From Lampris incognitus (lineage: Eukaryota; Chordata; Actinopteri; Lampriformes; Lampridae): a stretch of 64,000 bases of DNA. Below are positions 14,901 to 27,569 of the stretch, in pieces. Location: NCBI RefSeq assembly GCF_029633865.1, contig NC_079215.1, positions 53,715,698 to 53,779,697 of the forward strand, read 5' to 3'. The stretch's first letter is position 1, and each line of letters opens with the position of its first letter. Made by a program: the position numbers and the translations under genes. The notes beneath the pieces were generated by a model. It ran no database searches, was not told the origin of the DNA, and saw only the letters and a program-made list of their open reading frames with translations.

Positions 14901-17900
14901 TTGCACTTCCTTGTTGTTGAAGATGGCATGGATGCAGTGGACGGCTTGCTTGGCCTGATGGGGCGTACCCCGCTTGGCTTTCTGATGCAGGATGGGAATC
15001 AGAGTCCTATTGAAAAGAGAGAAAAACTCAAGATCCATGTTGCACAGCTGCCCTGAAGCAGTACACAGTACCGTTCATATTTAGGAAAAGTTATTACTGG
15101 TCCACTTCATCATTTGTTCGAATTAATCCGAAAACGTCTACAATCAAGTCACTCTGTGGGTTAGTCACTTACGATCTTATCTGCTGCAGCTCCGTTTCGA
15201 TCTTCTGGCCTGTGTTCCTGAAAATCTGAATTGCTGCCTCCGCCACTTTGTCATCCTCCATCTTTAAACATTGGAGCAGGGACTCGTAGGTCTCCGCCGA
15301 ATGGAACGCCGTGGGATGGGTGAACGACAGAACCTGCGATGGAGAGAAGAGGAGATTTGACACACATGTATTTTTCTAACAGAAATTCACCCAGAAATCA
15401 TAACATCCTCCACGGTCTTAGTGGTTTGCCGTACCATACCTCTTGCTAGTTTATGTACCATCCTGAAGATTTACATACATACAAATTTCCATTTTGATCA
15501 TTTCCATTGCTGTCATTTCAACAGTAGCTAAACCATGAACGTTCAACTCATGAATATTTCTGTAGTTGTTCATTTTAATGGTTACTGTCTAGTAGGATTC
15601 GCCGAAGAAAACTGATCAGGTGCTTAGTGTTTTACGTCACCATAGAAGGCAAATGTTGAAGAGCAAGGCAGGTAGTGGCAGGTTTGAAGAAGCAAATTCC
15701 TTGTGGCCAACAGGCAGATATGGTAGACCAACCTTGCAGAAGACCTTAATCAATAGACTACAACTACTACAAAATCTAAAGCTAAAACTATTTTGTGTTT
15801 TTTGTTGTTGGTTGATTTGGTTTTATCTAAAGGAATAGCTGTTTCTGATCTGAATGTCTTACCAACCACATCTGCTGTGTCTGATCATTTTCTCATCAAA
15901 TTTGAAGCATTATTGGCCTGTCCGGTTAATGTCAGCACATATGTAATTGCCACTTGCCATATCGGTCCCTCCACTGTAGCTGCATTTGACTCTGTTGAAA
16001 ATTTCACTAGTGACTTAAATGTGGCCCTCTCTAGTCTCCTCGATTCAGTTGCACCTCTCACTACCAGAGCTAGGCGACTACAGAGGCCTACACCCTGGTT
16101 TAATGATGAGACACGTGCTCTTAGGCGGACCTGCAGGAGACTGGAACGTAAATGGCGAAAATCAAAATTGGAAGCTTTTTACCTATCGCGGCGCGAGTGT
16201 TTATTGAAATACAAGCTTGCTTTATCTACTGCAAAAACATCGTATCTCTCTCACTTAATAAATATTAATAAACATAACCCCAGATGTCTCTTTGACACTG
16301 TATCTAAACTTATTAAAAAGCAGTCGTCTATTAGCTGCTCACCATTCACAGCCCATGAATTTCTAGATTTTTTCTGCAATAAGGTTGATGAGATCTTAAA
16401 CAAAATTAGTTCGTCAACTCCCTCTACTCCTGCAGATCCTGTCATACTAAATTCATATCCATCAAGGTCCATCCTGTTCTTTATAAATTTTATGTCCATT
16501 ATAATTCTGTTATCCACTTTCAATGTTGTATTATGTAAATTGCGTGAACACAACATCCATTGCACGCTGTCCGTCTTGGGAGAGAGATCCCTCCTCTGTT
16601 GCTCTCCCTGAAGTTTCTTCCTATTTTTTCTCCCTGTTAAAGGGGTTTTGTAGGGAGTTGTTCCTTATCCGATGAGAGGGTCTAAGGACAGGATGTTGTG
16701 TTGCTGTTAAGCCCACTGAGGCAAATTTGTAATTTGTGATATTGGGCTATACAATTAAAATTGATTTGATTTGATTTGATTTGGTTGTAGTTGTTTTTCA
16801 GGGGTTTTGACATGAACACTGACAACTGTTTCATTTTGAATGGATCTCCGGGATTTAGGCTGGGAAACCACCATTGCAATTGCTAGCATCACCATAGATG
16901 TTAGTAGGTTAAACAAAAAAGACAACCTCCAGGACTGTAGCTTAAACTCTTTCCCAGCTCTAAAGAAAAAACATCATCCATGAGCCACGGTAGACGCCAG
17001 ACACAGTAACGCCAACCTCGGTTATCGATTCCATCTCTAAGCCTTTTCATTATTCCTCAACTCCCTCCCTTCTCATTAAACCTTCCTGGCTTTCCTTTTC
17101 TTGTCACCTTAAGTAGCTCCAGTCCAGACCGGATGGCTGTATCTGGGGTGACTCCCTCCTCATCATCATCTGCTGTGCCCTCAATGGACTTGTTTAGCAG
17201 CTTCACCAGTGCACTGGAAGACATGTATAAACTCACATGCATCACTACATAAAAAACAATGTCATCCTTCCAGTAATAAACAATGTGTTGAATTTCTTAA
17301 ACAATATTAAGACATTATTAGCTCTGCACCAGTATTGATTGCACCTTACTTTTATTTTATCTTCTGTGAATTTGTGTATATATATAAAATGTATTATTCT
17401 TTTTAACTTTTTACTATTTACTGTTAATTTTTCCCTCTTGCACCAACATACCTAGACAAATTTCTTGTACATTCTTGTACTTGGCAATGAATATGATTCT
17501 GACAAAACGTGAATTTTACTGTTTAACCTCAATTACACCGGACTGGACATCTCCCCTCTTAAATGGAGTTTTTCCATAGGGCAGAAAGAGTTAGACGTCA
17601 ATTGATTCTCAGACCTTCAGTTACATAATATCACCAGTAGGTGTCTCACTGAATGAGAAGAGCCTGTTATTGATAAAAAGTGCATTACACAATCACACTG
17701 GTGTATAAACATCTTTTCATAACCAAGATATTGTAGAAATGCGTTAACTGTGGGTGTGTAATTCTGTCAGTACCCCAGTTATGGTGCACTGTGGACAGAC
17801 AAATCTGATCTTGTCTGTTCCAATATGAATCGGCATTAACACGTTACTCCTTCACTATATTTAGTAAGCAGTAAAAATTTGATTTATTGCAAAGTGGAGT

Positions 17901-20900
17901 AAAGGAACAAAGTGGCACTACACAGTGTTGCTGATACACCTGGCACCTGACTAACCTGATAGCCTCGGAGTCGATGTGGACGGGGGCGATTCGCTCCAAC
18001 AGAAACTTAACCATCTCCAGGAAGGGGTTTGTTGGCTGTTTGGGGAATGTCAGCTTCCGAGTGATCTCTCTCTGCAAGCCGACAGCAGCACATCAACCCA
18101 GAATTTCAATCGATAATATTTAAGTATACGTACTCGTGTTTTTATTACTACACGTCAGGGCATTATCTTTCCATGACCGATTCCCTAACCCTTACCCCAA
18201 ACTGAAAACGAGGAGCAGCCAAACCAAGTCCAAAACTCACATCAAGTCTCTCAGGGTCTAGGATCCCTTCTGGTCCTCACAAAGCTGGGTATTTAAAACT
18301 CCACGTGTGTGATGTTTGTACACACTCACCACACAGATCTCGGCCTGCTTGCAGGAACATGTTGGACTGATGAGGGTCTCCAGCTGGATCCTGAGCTTCT
18401 CGTCTTCCCCGAGGACTTGATTGAACTTCTTCATGAAGTCCTGTGCCTTACCCGCGTCTGGCAAGTTCTCTGTAAACACAGATTTTAGCAGATTTGTGTA
18501 TACCCATACTTTGAGTGAGAAAAGTATTTCATGGAAAAGGCAACCATGCCTATATGAAATAGAGAACAAATGAAGAACAAAATATTTGTTAAGGCTACAT
18601 CTTTCTTTTTTCTTAAGCGGTTTGGATAATGGATGGATGGATGGATTTTTCCCCCTTTTCTCCCCAATTGTACTTGGCCAATTACCCCACTCTTCCAAGC
18701 CGTCCTGGTTGCTGCTCCACCCCCCTCTGCCGAACTGGGAGGGCTGCAGACTACCACATGCCTCCTCCGATACATGTGGAGTCGCCAGCCGCTTCTCTTC
18801 ACTTGACAGTGAGGAGTTTCGCCAGGGGAACGTAGCGCATGGAAGGCTCACACTATTCCCCCAGTTCCCTCTCCCTCCTGAACAGGCGCCCCGACTGACC
18901 AGAGGAGGTGCTAGTGCAGCGACCAGGATACATCTGGCTTCCCACCCGCAGACACGGCTAATTGTGTCTGTAGGGATACCCGACCCAGCTGGAGGTAACA
19001 CGGGGATTCGAACCGGCAATCCCCATATAGGTAGACAATGGAATAGACTGCCACACCACCTGGACGCCCATTAAGGTTACGTGTGTGTGTGTGTGTGTGT
19101 CCAACTTACTGGCAATTGTCATCAGCTTTCCAAACATGGCTGTACTGTTGGCCTCAGACTGCCGGGGGTAAGAGAGATTGTTATGCAAAATACATGTGGA
19201 CACAGATGCTTCACCTGTGTGTTTGGGTGTGTGTTGAAACTCACCACTGGCAGCTTGTGAAGGTCCAGCAGCTCTCTGACAAGGCCTCTGAGCATGTTCT
19301 GACACTTCCACATTTCGTTCAGAGCCCTTAGGAGAAGGGGGGGGGGGGACAGAGAGCGCGAGAGAAGAAAGATGGAGAAATAAAGACAAAAAGAAAGAAA
19401 GAACGAGAGATGGTAAAAACCAGGTTATTATAGTTTTATATTTTTCATTAGTTTTTATTTTTATTTCATTTTTAATTTTTGTTTTCAATTCAGTTTAGTT
19501 TCCAAAGTGGATTTACTCGTTTCATTTTAGTTTTTATTGTTTAAAAATGTTTAGTTTATTTTTATTAGTTTCCGTATTAGTTTTAGTTTTTTTCATTATA
19601 ATATGGGGGGGGTATTTGTCAGGGGCAAGAACTAAAACTAAAGACATTTTCTGTATTTTTAAAATTTCAATTTAGTTTAATTTTGTAAGTACACAATATC
19701 ATTTCAGTTAGTTTTCATTTTTTTTCTAAAGTCTCGTTTTTATTTTTATTTCAGTTAACTAAAATGGTTTCTACACCTAGCTTTAGTTAACTATAACAAC
19801 CTTGGTACAAACAGTGAAAAGTAAATTTCCTTTGTGCGTTGAGTTGGAACAATGAAAACGATGGGCTTAGCTGTGTCTTTTTTTTTTGGCACAAAACTGC
19901 ACATTGCAGTCGGGCAATAAGTGGTTTTGTGTTTTGTATGGCAGTTTGCAGTTACGTTGTTAAACGGTGTTTCTAGCGTATAATGGATGGTGTGGCAGTG
20001 TGGTGAGCCATTCCCAACACAACTATGAGATACTTTATTGATCCCTGTGGGGAAATTACGCTCTGCAGTTAACCCATCCTAGCTGTGCAGTTAGGAGCAG
20101 TGGGCAGCCGCCGTGCAGCACCCAGGGACCAAATCCAGCTCGTCTTGCCATGCCTCGGTCAGGGGCACAGACAGGAGTATTAACCCTAACATGCATGTCT
20201 TTTAGATGGTGGGGGGAAACCCCAGCACCCGGAGAAAACCCCCTGCAGACACGGGGAGAACATGCAAACTCCACACAGGGGATGACCTAGGATGACCCCC
20301 CCAAGGTTGGACAACTTCAAACCCAGGATGTTCTCGCTGTGAGGTAACGGCGCTAACCACCGTGCCGCCGGGTACAAGTGAGCTATTCAAGTGTTTAGGT
20401 GCACGACCTATGAAGTATGTATGTGTATTGTATGTAGTGACTTTGTGTTATGTGCTTATGTACAAGTGCACAGTTGTACTAACTTGACAGCGTTTGTATC
20501 GAGGCAGGCATAGAGGTAATAGAGACACTTCATTTTCTCCTCTGTGTCGAGACTGTGAGGGACCATGTACTGGGCAAAGATCTTCTCCACTAATAACCTG
20601 TGGAAGGGGGAGAAGAGCGGATAAAGAATATAATATACAATAGAGGGAGAGGAAAAGGAGAGAGACTGTGATCCCTAAACGTTCTGCAACAGTAATAAGA
20701 CTGAAATGTATTGGTGGTTAAACATAGCCGATCCCTTCATCACTACAGCTTGTCAGTTCTGTCACTCTCCCGTCCATTTATATCATTCATTCCCCTCTGT
20801 CCTGCAGTCTCATTTTGTAAGACATCATTAATTTCATGGATTCAAGTGACAAAAAGGACGTGCGTGACACGATACCGATCTGTATGTGTGTGTCTCACTT

Positions 20901-23900
20901 GTCATCAATGCTGTTCTGGTAATAGATGTGCAGCAGCTTGTCTTTGATCCAGCTGATCTTCAGGGCAGACTCCTTCCCTGCCTCGTGGTGCAGACAGTAC
21001 TTCTTGTAAAGCTGGGCCAGGCCCATCATGGCCTCCTTACGTACACGCCACTATGGAGTGTAGGGAAAGGAAAGGGTAGAGGACGGCGGTGCAGAAGACG
21101 GTAAGGATACTATGTCGAGTTTGTTGTGCATTAAGTTATACGGATATACATCTCTATTCCACATATGTGATATCAGATATCGTGCTTCATGTAAAATGCA
21201 TCTAACGAATGGGGTGAAACTATAGAAAAATGCAAATTAAGGATTCAGAAATAGGGCTGCAACTGCCTCTAAAATAATTCAATCATTAATAGTTTGCCCT
21301 GAACACCTAAAAGGTTATTAACATATATATTTTCTTATGGTATATGGTCACTTAAATCACATGTACATATACTGCATTAAGATACTGCATTACGGCTATT
21401 ACTTGTAAAAATATACAACCGTAGCACCATTGTAGAGATCAATTTCCACACCGCAGGGGAAAGTACAAGGCAGTTTGCCAAGAATGTATATTTCTCGAAA
21501 ATGTCCATTGTTGGCAAATACAACTTTTTCAATGATGTGTACTCTGCACAAACTCATATATGCTCAAACGGTACAGTTGAGTGTTTTACAATGAAAGATA
21601 CAAATGCATACACTGTATCACTTTCCTCTTTAGGATCTCCCCCCCCTTTTTCTCCCCAATTATATCCAGCCAATTACCCCACTCTTCCGAGCCATCCCGG
21701 TCATTGCTCCACCCCCTCTGCTGAGCCGGGGAGGGCTGCAGACTACCACATGCCTCCTCCCGACACATGTGGAGTCGCCAGCCGCTTCTTTTCACCTGAC
21801 AGTGAGGAGTTTCACCAGGAGGACGTACTGCATGGGAGGATCACACTATCCCCCCCTCCCCCCAAGTTCCCCCTCCCCCCTGAACAGGCACCCCGACTGA
21901 CCAGAGGAGGCGCTAGCGCAGCGACCAGGGCACATACCCACATCCGGCTTCCCACCTGCAGACACGGCCAATTGTATCTGTAGGGACGCCCGACCAAGCT
22001 GGAGGTAACACAGGGATTCGAACTGGTGATCCCTGTGTTGGTAAGCAATGGAACAGACCGCTATGCTACCCAGATAAACTCACTTTTGTGGCAGGTTGAC
22101 ACCTAGGTATCTCACAACAGCAGGCATACCGTATTTCCCAGACTATAAGTTGCAATCAGCAAAAAATGCATTGTTCCGATCCGCGGTGGTGTAACGGTCT
22201 AAGCATCGGCTTTGTGTCGATGCAGTTGCCCACTGGGGACAGGGGTTCGAGTCCCGGTCTCGTCAGATCCGACTATGGCCGGACTCGATGAAGCAGCAAT
22301 AATTGGCAACGCTGTCTTCGGGAGGGGGCAGAGTCGGCTTGTGTTCATCACATGAATGCATCTCTGTGTGTCGGAAAAAGCAGTGGTTCGGCCTGGAGTC
22401 GCCTTGTCACGAAAGTGGGGAGGCATCTCCTTCAAGATTGCCGGCCGGAGAGATGCAGTTGGCGAACGCATGTAGTACGAGGGTGGGTGTTTGTACTAAA
22501 ATAGGGATTGATTGGCCACTAAATTGGGAGAAAAAGGGAAAAATCAGAAATAAATTTATAAAAAACAAAAACACATTGTTGCGAGGGAAAAAACCTGCAT
22601 TTATATGGTGGTACAGTATTTTCAACTGAGTCACAAGATTAAACAGTGCCAGATAGCAGCCTTAGCTGAAATGCAGTGTATTCGCCCTACAAAATGACAT
22701 TATATAAGCCACTTTGAAATATAAATCACAGGATGGGCCAAACCAGTAAAAATAACAGCGACTTATAGTCCAGGAAATACGGTAAGCCATTTCTGAGACA
22801 ACTGTCCTTTTTACACAGCCTTTTCAGGGCGGGAACGTTGTGCCATTAAGCCACTTCACTGTTCTGTGTAAAAGGTACGAAGATGGAATGGGGGGGGGGG
22901 GTCACTGTTTTCCGGCATTAAGCCGGCAGCAGAGGCAGCCACAAAGCTGAATCGACATCTGTGTAAAAAGGACAGCTGGCAAGACTGGACAGCCAATGCT
23001 GTTGTGTTACATGTCATGACACCTCTGCTTGCAGAATGCCAACATGCTATGTAAAATCACACACTGGGGCCTGATTATGCCGCCTTTGTGTGGTTCAGTG
23101 TGAAAAAACAAAGCCGGCGCAAAGACGAGTCTTCATTATGGCGTTATTGCGGGATCTCTGTAAAAAGGCCTGATGGCACTTTTAACAAACTAGCTAGTGT
23201 TGGCATGTTGTAAACAACTAGCTACGAGCAAACCAGCCACATGCAAACGGTGGTGTGGAAAAGTTGAGCGGCGGAAAAGTTGATGGGTTCCAGGGAAATC
23301 TGTACCAGCATACATTTTTTCTACCTCTTCTACTGTTGTGGCACCTACCGTGACACTGACTATGAAGATGCAAAACTGACTAATTCACATAGTCAACATA
23401 CTGGAAAAAAGTAGCACTATTTAGGGATGAACCTTCCTCATGTCCCTCGGCCCACAGGGAAGGGCTTACAGCAGCTATATGAGAAAACTGGTAAATGCCC
23501 CAAATGCTTCAAATACATTCAGTGCTTTGTAATAACACATTTATGGATTTAAACTTTATGTGGCAAGAGATATGGATGGATTCAAGACTCAAGGTGTCTG
23601 TCTCACCCTCTTGTCCAAAGTCCTCTCTCGTACAAAGCCCAACAGCTGGTCGTTGACCAAATTGAGATCTTTTTTCCCAGCATTGATGATGGTGACGATG
23701 ACATCATGACGGATGGCCTCCTCTGGGTCATGTGACCGCACCTTCAAGTACTCTGAATAGACAAGGTAGAGCGAGTGTGATGTAGGATTGGATTTTCATT
23801 ATGTTTGTGAGGATTGGAAGGGAGAGGTCAGATGGAGGGATGTAATAAGATCAGAGAATTATATGAAGGCACACACAAACCTACACCCACCCACATACAC

Positions 23901-25152
23901 CCAAAACTCCCACCTGTAAGATCTTTGGCCAGGTCTGGGTGGTTCATAAGGCAGTGGCTAGCAAACTTGACACACTCCAGCCTCACTGGAACATGGATGT
24001 CATTGAACCTAGAGAAGAAGGAGACAAACATTAATTTATCAATATGATACAGTAAGATTATGATTAAAAAGAGGACGAGGGAGTAAACACAACTGGGCAA
24101 ATACTGGTGATGCTTCAAGCCACTTTGTTAGCATGAAGCATCACTCTGTTGAGAAGCATGTGTTTGTAAATGCATGAGAGAGCGTGTGTGTCTGACCCAC
24201 CGTCCTAAGAAGCACTGCCACAAGGGTCTGTTCTGTGTTGCCAGCTCAGAGTCTTTGGCCCCAAACAATTTGGCTAGCAGCCGTACAACAGCTAAGCGCT
24301 CCTCGCCATCATTACTCTGCAAACATAAAGCAAAGAATTATTAGCATATATAAATATAAATTTGACCTTTCATGGCAACTCAAATCTCAAGTCATGGAGC
24401 CTAATGAAAGCTCATTCAAAACCTCCTATATGTCAATGAAAGTCGCCATTAAGTGACTATCTGCAGGCATTATTGGGTTCTATTACAATATTTATAATTT
24501 TGACTGATAACCTTGGGCCTCCAAACTTCATTCCCAACTGATTTTCAAAATGCCTTTACAGTAGTAATGGATAGAAACATATCTTAGAATCAGAAATATG
24601 AACATTTTGGCCCTAGTTCGAGGTCAATAGGATAATTTTCTGACCAAGTAGGACTCTCAGGACCTAAGGTGGGCATCCAACATAAATACGATCATCAAAA
24701 ACGCCTAGCAGAGGATGTACTTTCTCCGCCAGCTCATGAAGTTCAAGCTGCCTCAGGAACTGTTAATTCAGTTCTACAGTGCAATAATCCAGTCTGTCCT
24801 CTGCACATCCATCATTGTCTGGTTTGGTTCGGCCACCAAACAGGACAGGGACAGGCTACAATGAACAGTTAGGTCTGCAGAGAAAATCACTGGTGCCAAC
24901 CTGCCCTCCATTCAGGACTTATACACCTCCAGACTCGGGCAGGCAACATCACTGCAGACCCATCACACCCTGGTCACAACCTGCTCCAACTCCTCCCTTC
25001 TGGTAGGCGCTACAGAGAACTGTACCCCAAAACATCCACTATCCAAACCACTTATCCTGCTCTCAGGGTTGTGGGGATGCTGGAGCCTATCGCAGCAGTC
25101 ATTGGGTGGCAGGTGGGGAGACACCCTGGACAGGCCGCCAGGCCATCACACA

Positions 25153-25225
<73 letters not shown>

Positions 25226-26731
25226 CTAGGGACAATTTAGTATGGCCGATTCACCTGACCTACATGTCTTTGGACTGTTGGAGGAAACCGGAACACCTGG
25301 AGGAAACCCACACAGACACAGTGAGAACATGCAAACTCCACACAGAGGATGACCCGGGATGACCCCTGAGGTTGGACTACCCCGGGGCTCGAACCCAAGA
25401 CCTTCTTGCTGTGAGGCGACCGCACTAACCACTGCGCCACCAGGCCTACCCCAGAACAACCAGATATAAAAACAGTTTCTTTCCGTGGGCTGTCATTCAA
25501 ATGAACACTTAACAATGTCAAATAAATCCAGCCATTTTGTATATACTGTACTGTACACTTTGCGTATACTGGTGCGCTCTGTCATGTCCATCTAGCTCAG
25601 GCATGTATATGTAAGTAACCTGCTAACATCTATTTCAGCATCTCTGATATATTCTCTGCACTATTGCACCATATCACCTCTTATTTCTCCTGTACAAGTC
25701 AATCCTTGTCTATATATCGAATATTGTTGTGTTGTAGTGTTGTTATTCTATGTTAAGTACACTGGGAGAGCGATGAAACTGGAGATAAATTCCATATATG
25801 TGCAACACTACATGGCCAATAAACATGATTCTGATTCTGGAGTATTAACAGCAAACAAAACCACTTGTTTGGTGCGTGTGCCCATGACCTTGACCTAATT
25901 TTATCCAAAAATGTAAAAGAACATAATTGATTTTAAAGCTGAAATCTGTGATTTTTTTTCCATCGCCAAGTGGTTATTTGGACCATGGAGTCAGCTAACA
26001 TCATGCTAACATCATGCTAACTGGCATCTTTACCATGGTTGAGGACACACTTCATATACTGCTGTTGTAAAAAAAAATTTTTTTGGCCCCCCCCCCCCCC
26101 CCCTCCTTTTCTCACCAATTGTACCCGTCCAATTACCCCATTCTTCCGAGCTGTCCTGGTCACTGCTCCACCCCCTCTGCCGAGCCGGGGAGGGCTGCAG
26201 ACTACCACATGCCTCCTCCGAGACATGTGGAGCTGCCAGCCGCTTCTTTTCACCTGACAGTGAGGAGTTTTGCCAGGGGGACGTAGCGCATGGGAGGATC
26301 ACGCCATTCCCCCCCCACCCCCCCGAACAGGTACCCCAACTGACCAGAGGAGGCGCTAGTGCAGCGACCAGGACACATACCCACACCCAGCTTCCCACCC
26401 CGCAGACACGGCCAATTGTGTCTGTAGGGACGTGTGACCAAGCCGGAGATAACACAGGGATTCGAACCAGCAATCCCCATGTTGATAGGCAACAGATTAG
26501 ACCGCTACACTACGCAGATGCCCCTGAAGATGACATTTTTACAAGGATGGGAATTGTTTACTGCTGCGCTGACAGCACACAAGCAACAGTGGCTGCTACA
26601 CCTTGTCGCTGCTGGGGGGGGGGGGGCAGATTGAGGAAATCATGGATTTCAGCTTTATGATTAAGACTGAGTTTTTAACTAGGTTTCAATATGGAGCTGT
26701 TTGATTAAACAAGAATGGAGTAATTTTATGA

Positions 26732-26813
<82 letters not shown>

Positions 26814-27538
26814 CACCTTCAGTTTGAACTCCAGCTGAGGCATAACTGAGGTTAGCAGAAGAGGGTCAATGGCAAACAGCTCCTGGATCAGGTCAAAGAC
26901 GTGCTCCGATAGGTCGCTGACTGACGACTTGCCCATTACCAGCACTTGGTTGAAGAACTGAGGTTTGGAAAACAGTGAAACATGACAGAGAGAAAGTGTT
27001 AGGTGAGCAAGTTAAAGAGAGAACTTCAGAAAGAAGGTTCAGAAGGTTAAAGGTTGAGTCAAAGATGCTGAGGGCAAGAGCAAGAGAGAGAAAAACATAG
27101 GAGAGAGAGAGTTAAAGGGTTGTATGTTGGCTGGCACTTACATTAGCAATGCATGTCTCAATGGTTTGAACTGTCCTCTTCAACAGGGTCTTGGCTAAGT
27201 CGTACGCCTGCTTGTTGAGATTCTGACCAAGAGACAGTCGTTAAAATTCACAACTATTACTGGCTTTGTGTGTAAAATGAGAGGGTAATGATCATTTGTC
27301 ATATGGCACAAGTTGGATGATGGGGGTAGACGTGTGTAGGCTCACCTTGTGTGCAGGTATGAGGTTGATGAGGATGGTATCCAGCAGCTCCTGTGTGACT
27401 CCATCTCCCTCCATGATGATAGAACTCATCAGGTCCATCATGTGCATCTGTACCTTCTGGTTATGGCTATTACTATGGAGGGAGGAAAAAATGGCTTTTA
27501 AACAATGAGTCTTAAGAGGGGGGAGGGAGGGGAGACAG

Positions 27539-27569
<31 letters not shown>

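Noticed and set aside
15793..16611. 272-codon ORF as a host gene
   Set aside because: Matches the fish L2-type LINE ORF2 endonuclease/linker and ends in a LINE 3' UTR.
22176..22260. Possible tRNA gene (A and B boxes)
   Set aside because: Head of a SINE with a SINE body and target duplication; no plausible cloverleaf function claimed.
22799..23170. Repeated ctgtgtaaaaagg-type motifs
   Set aside because: Suggestive of a decayed MITE, but I could not define ends or a duplication, so no feature was called.
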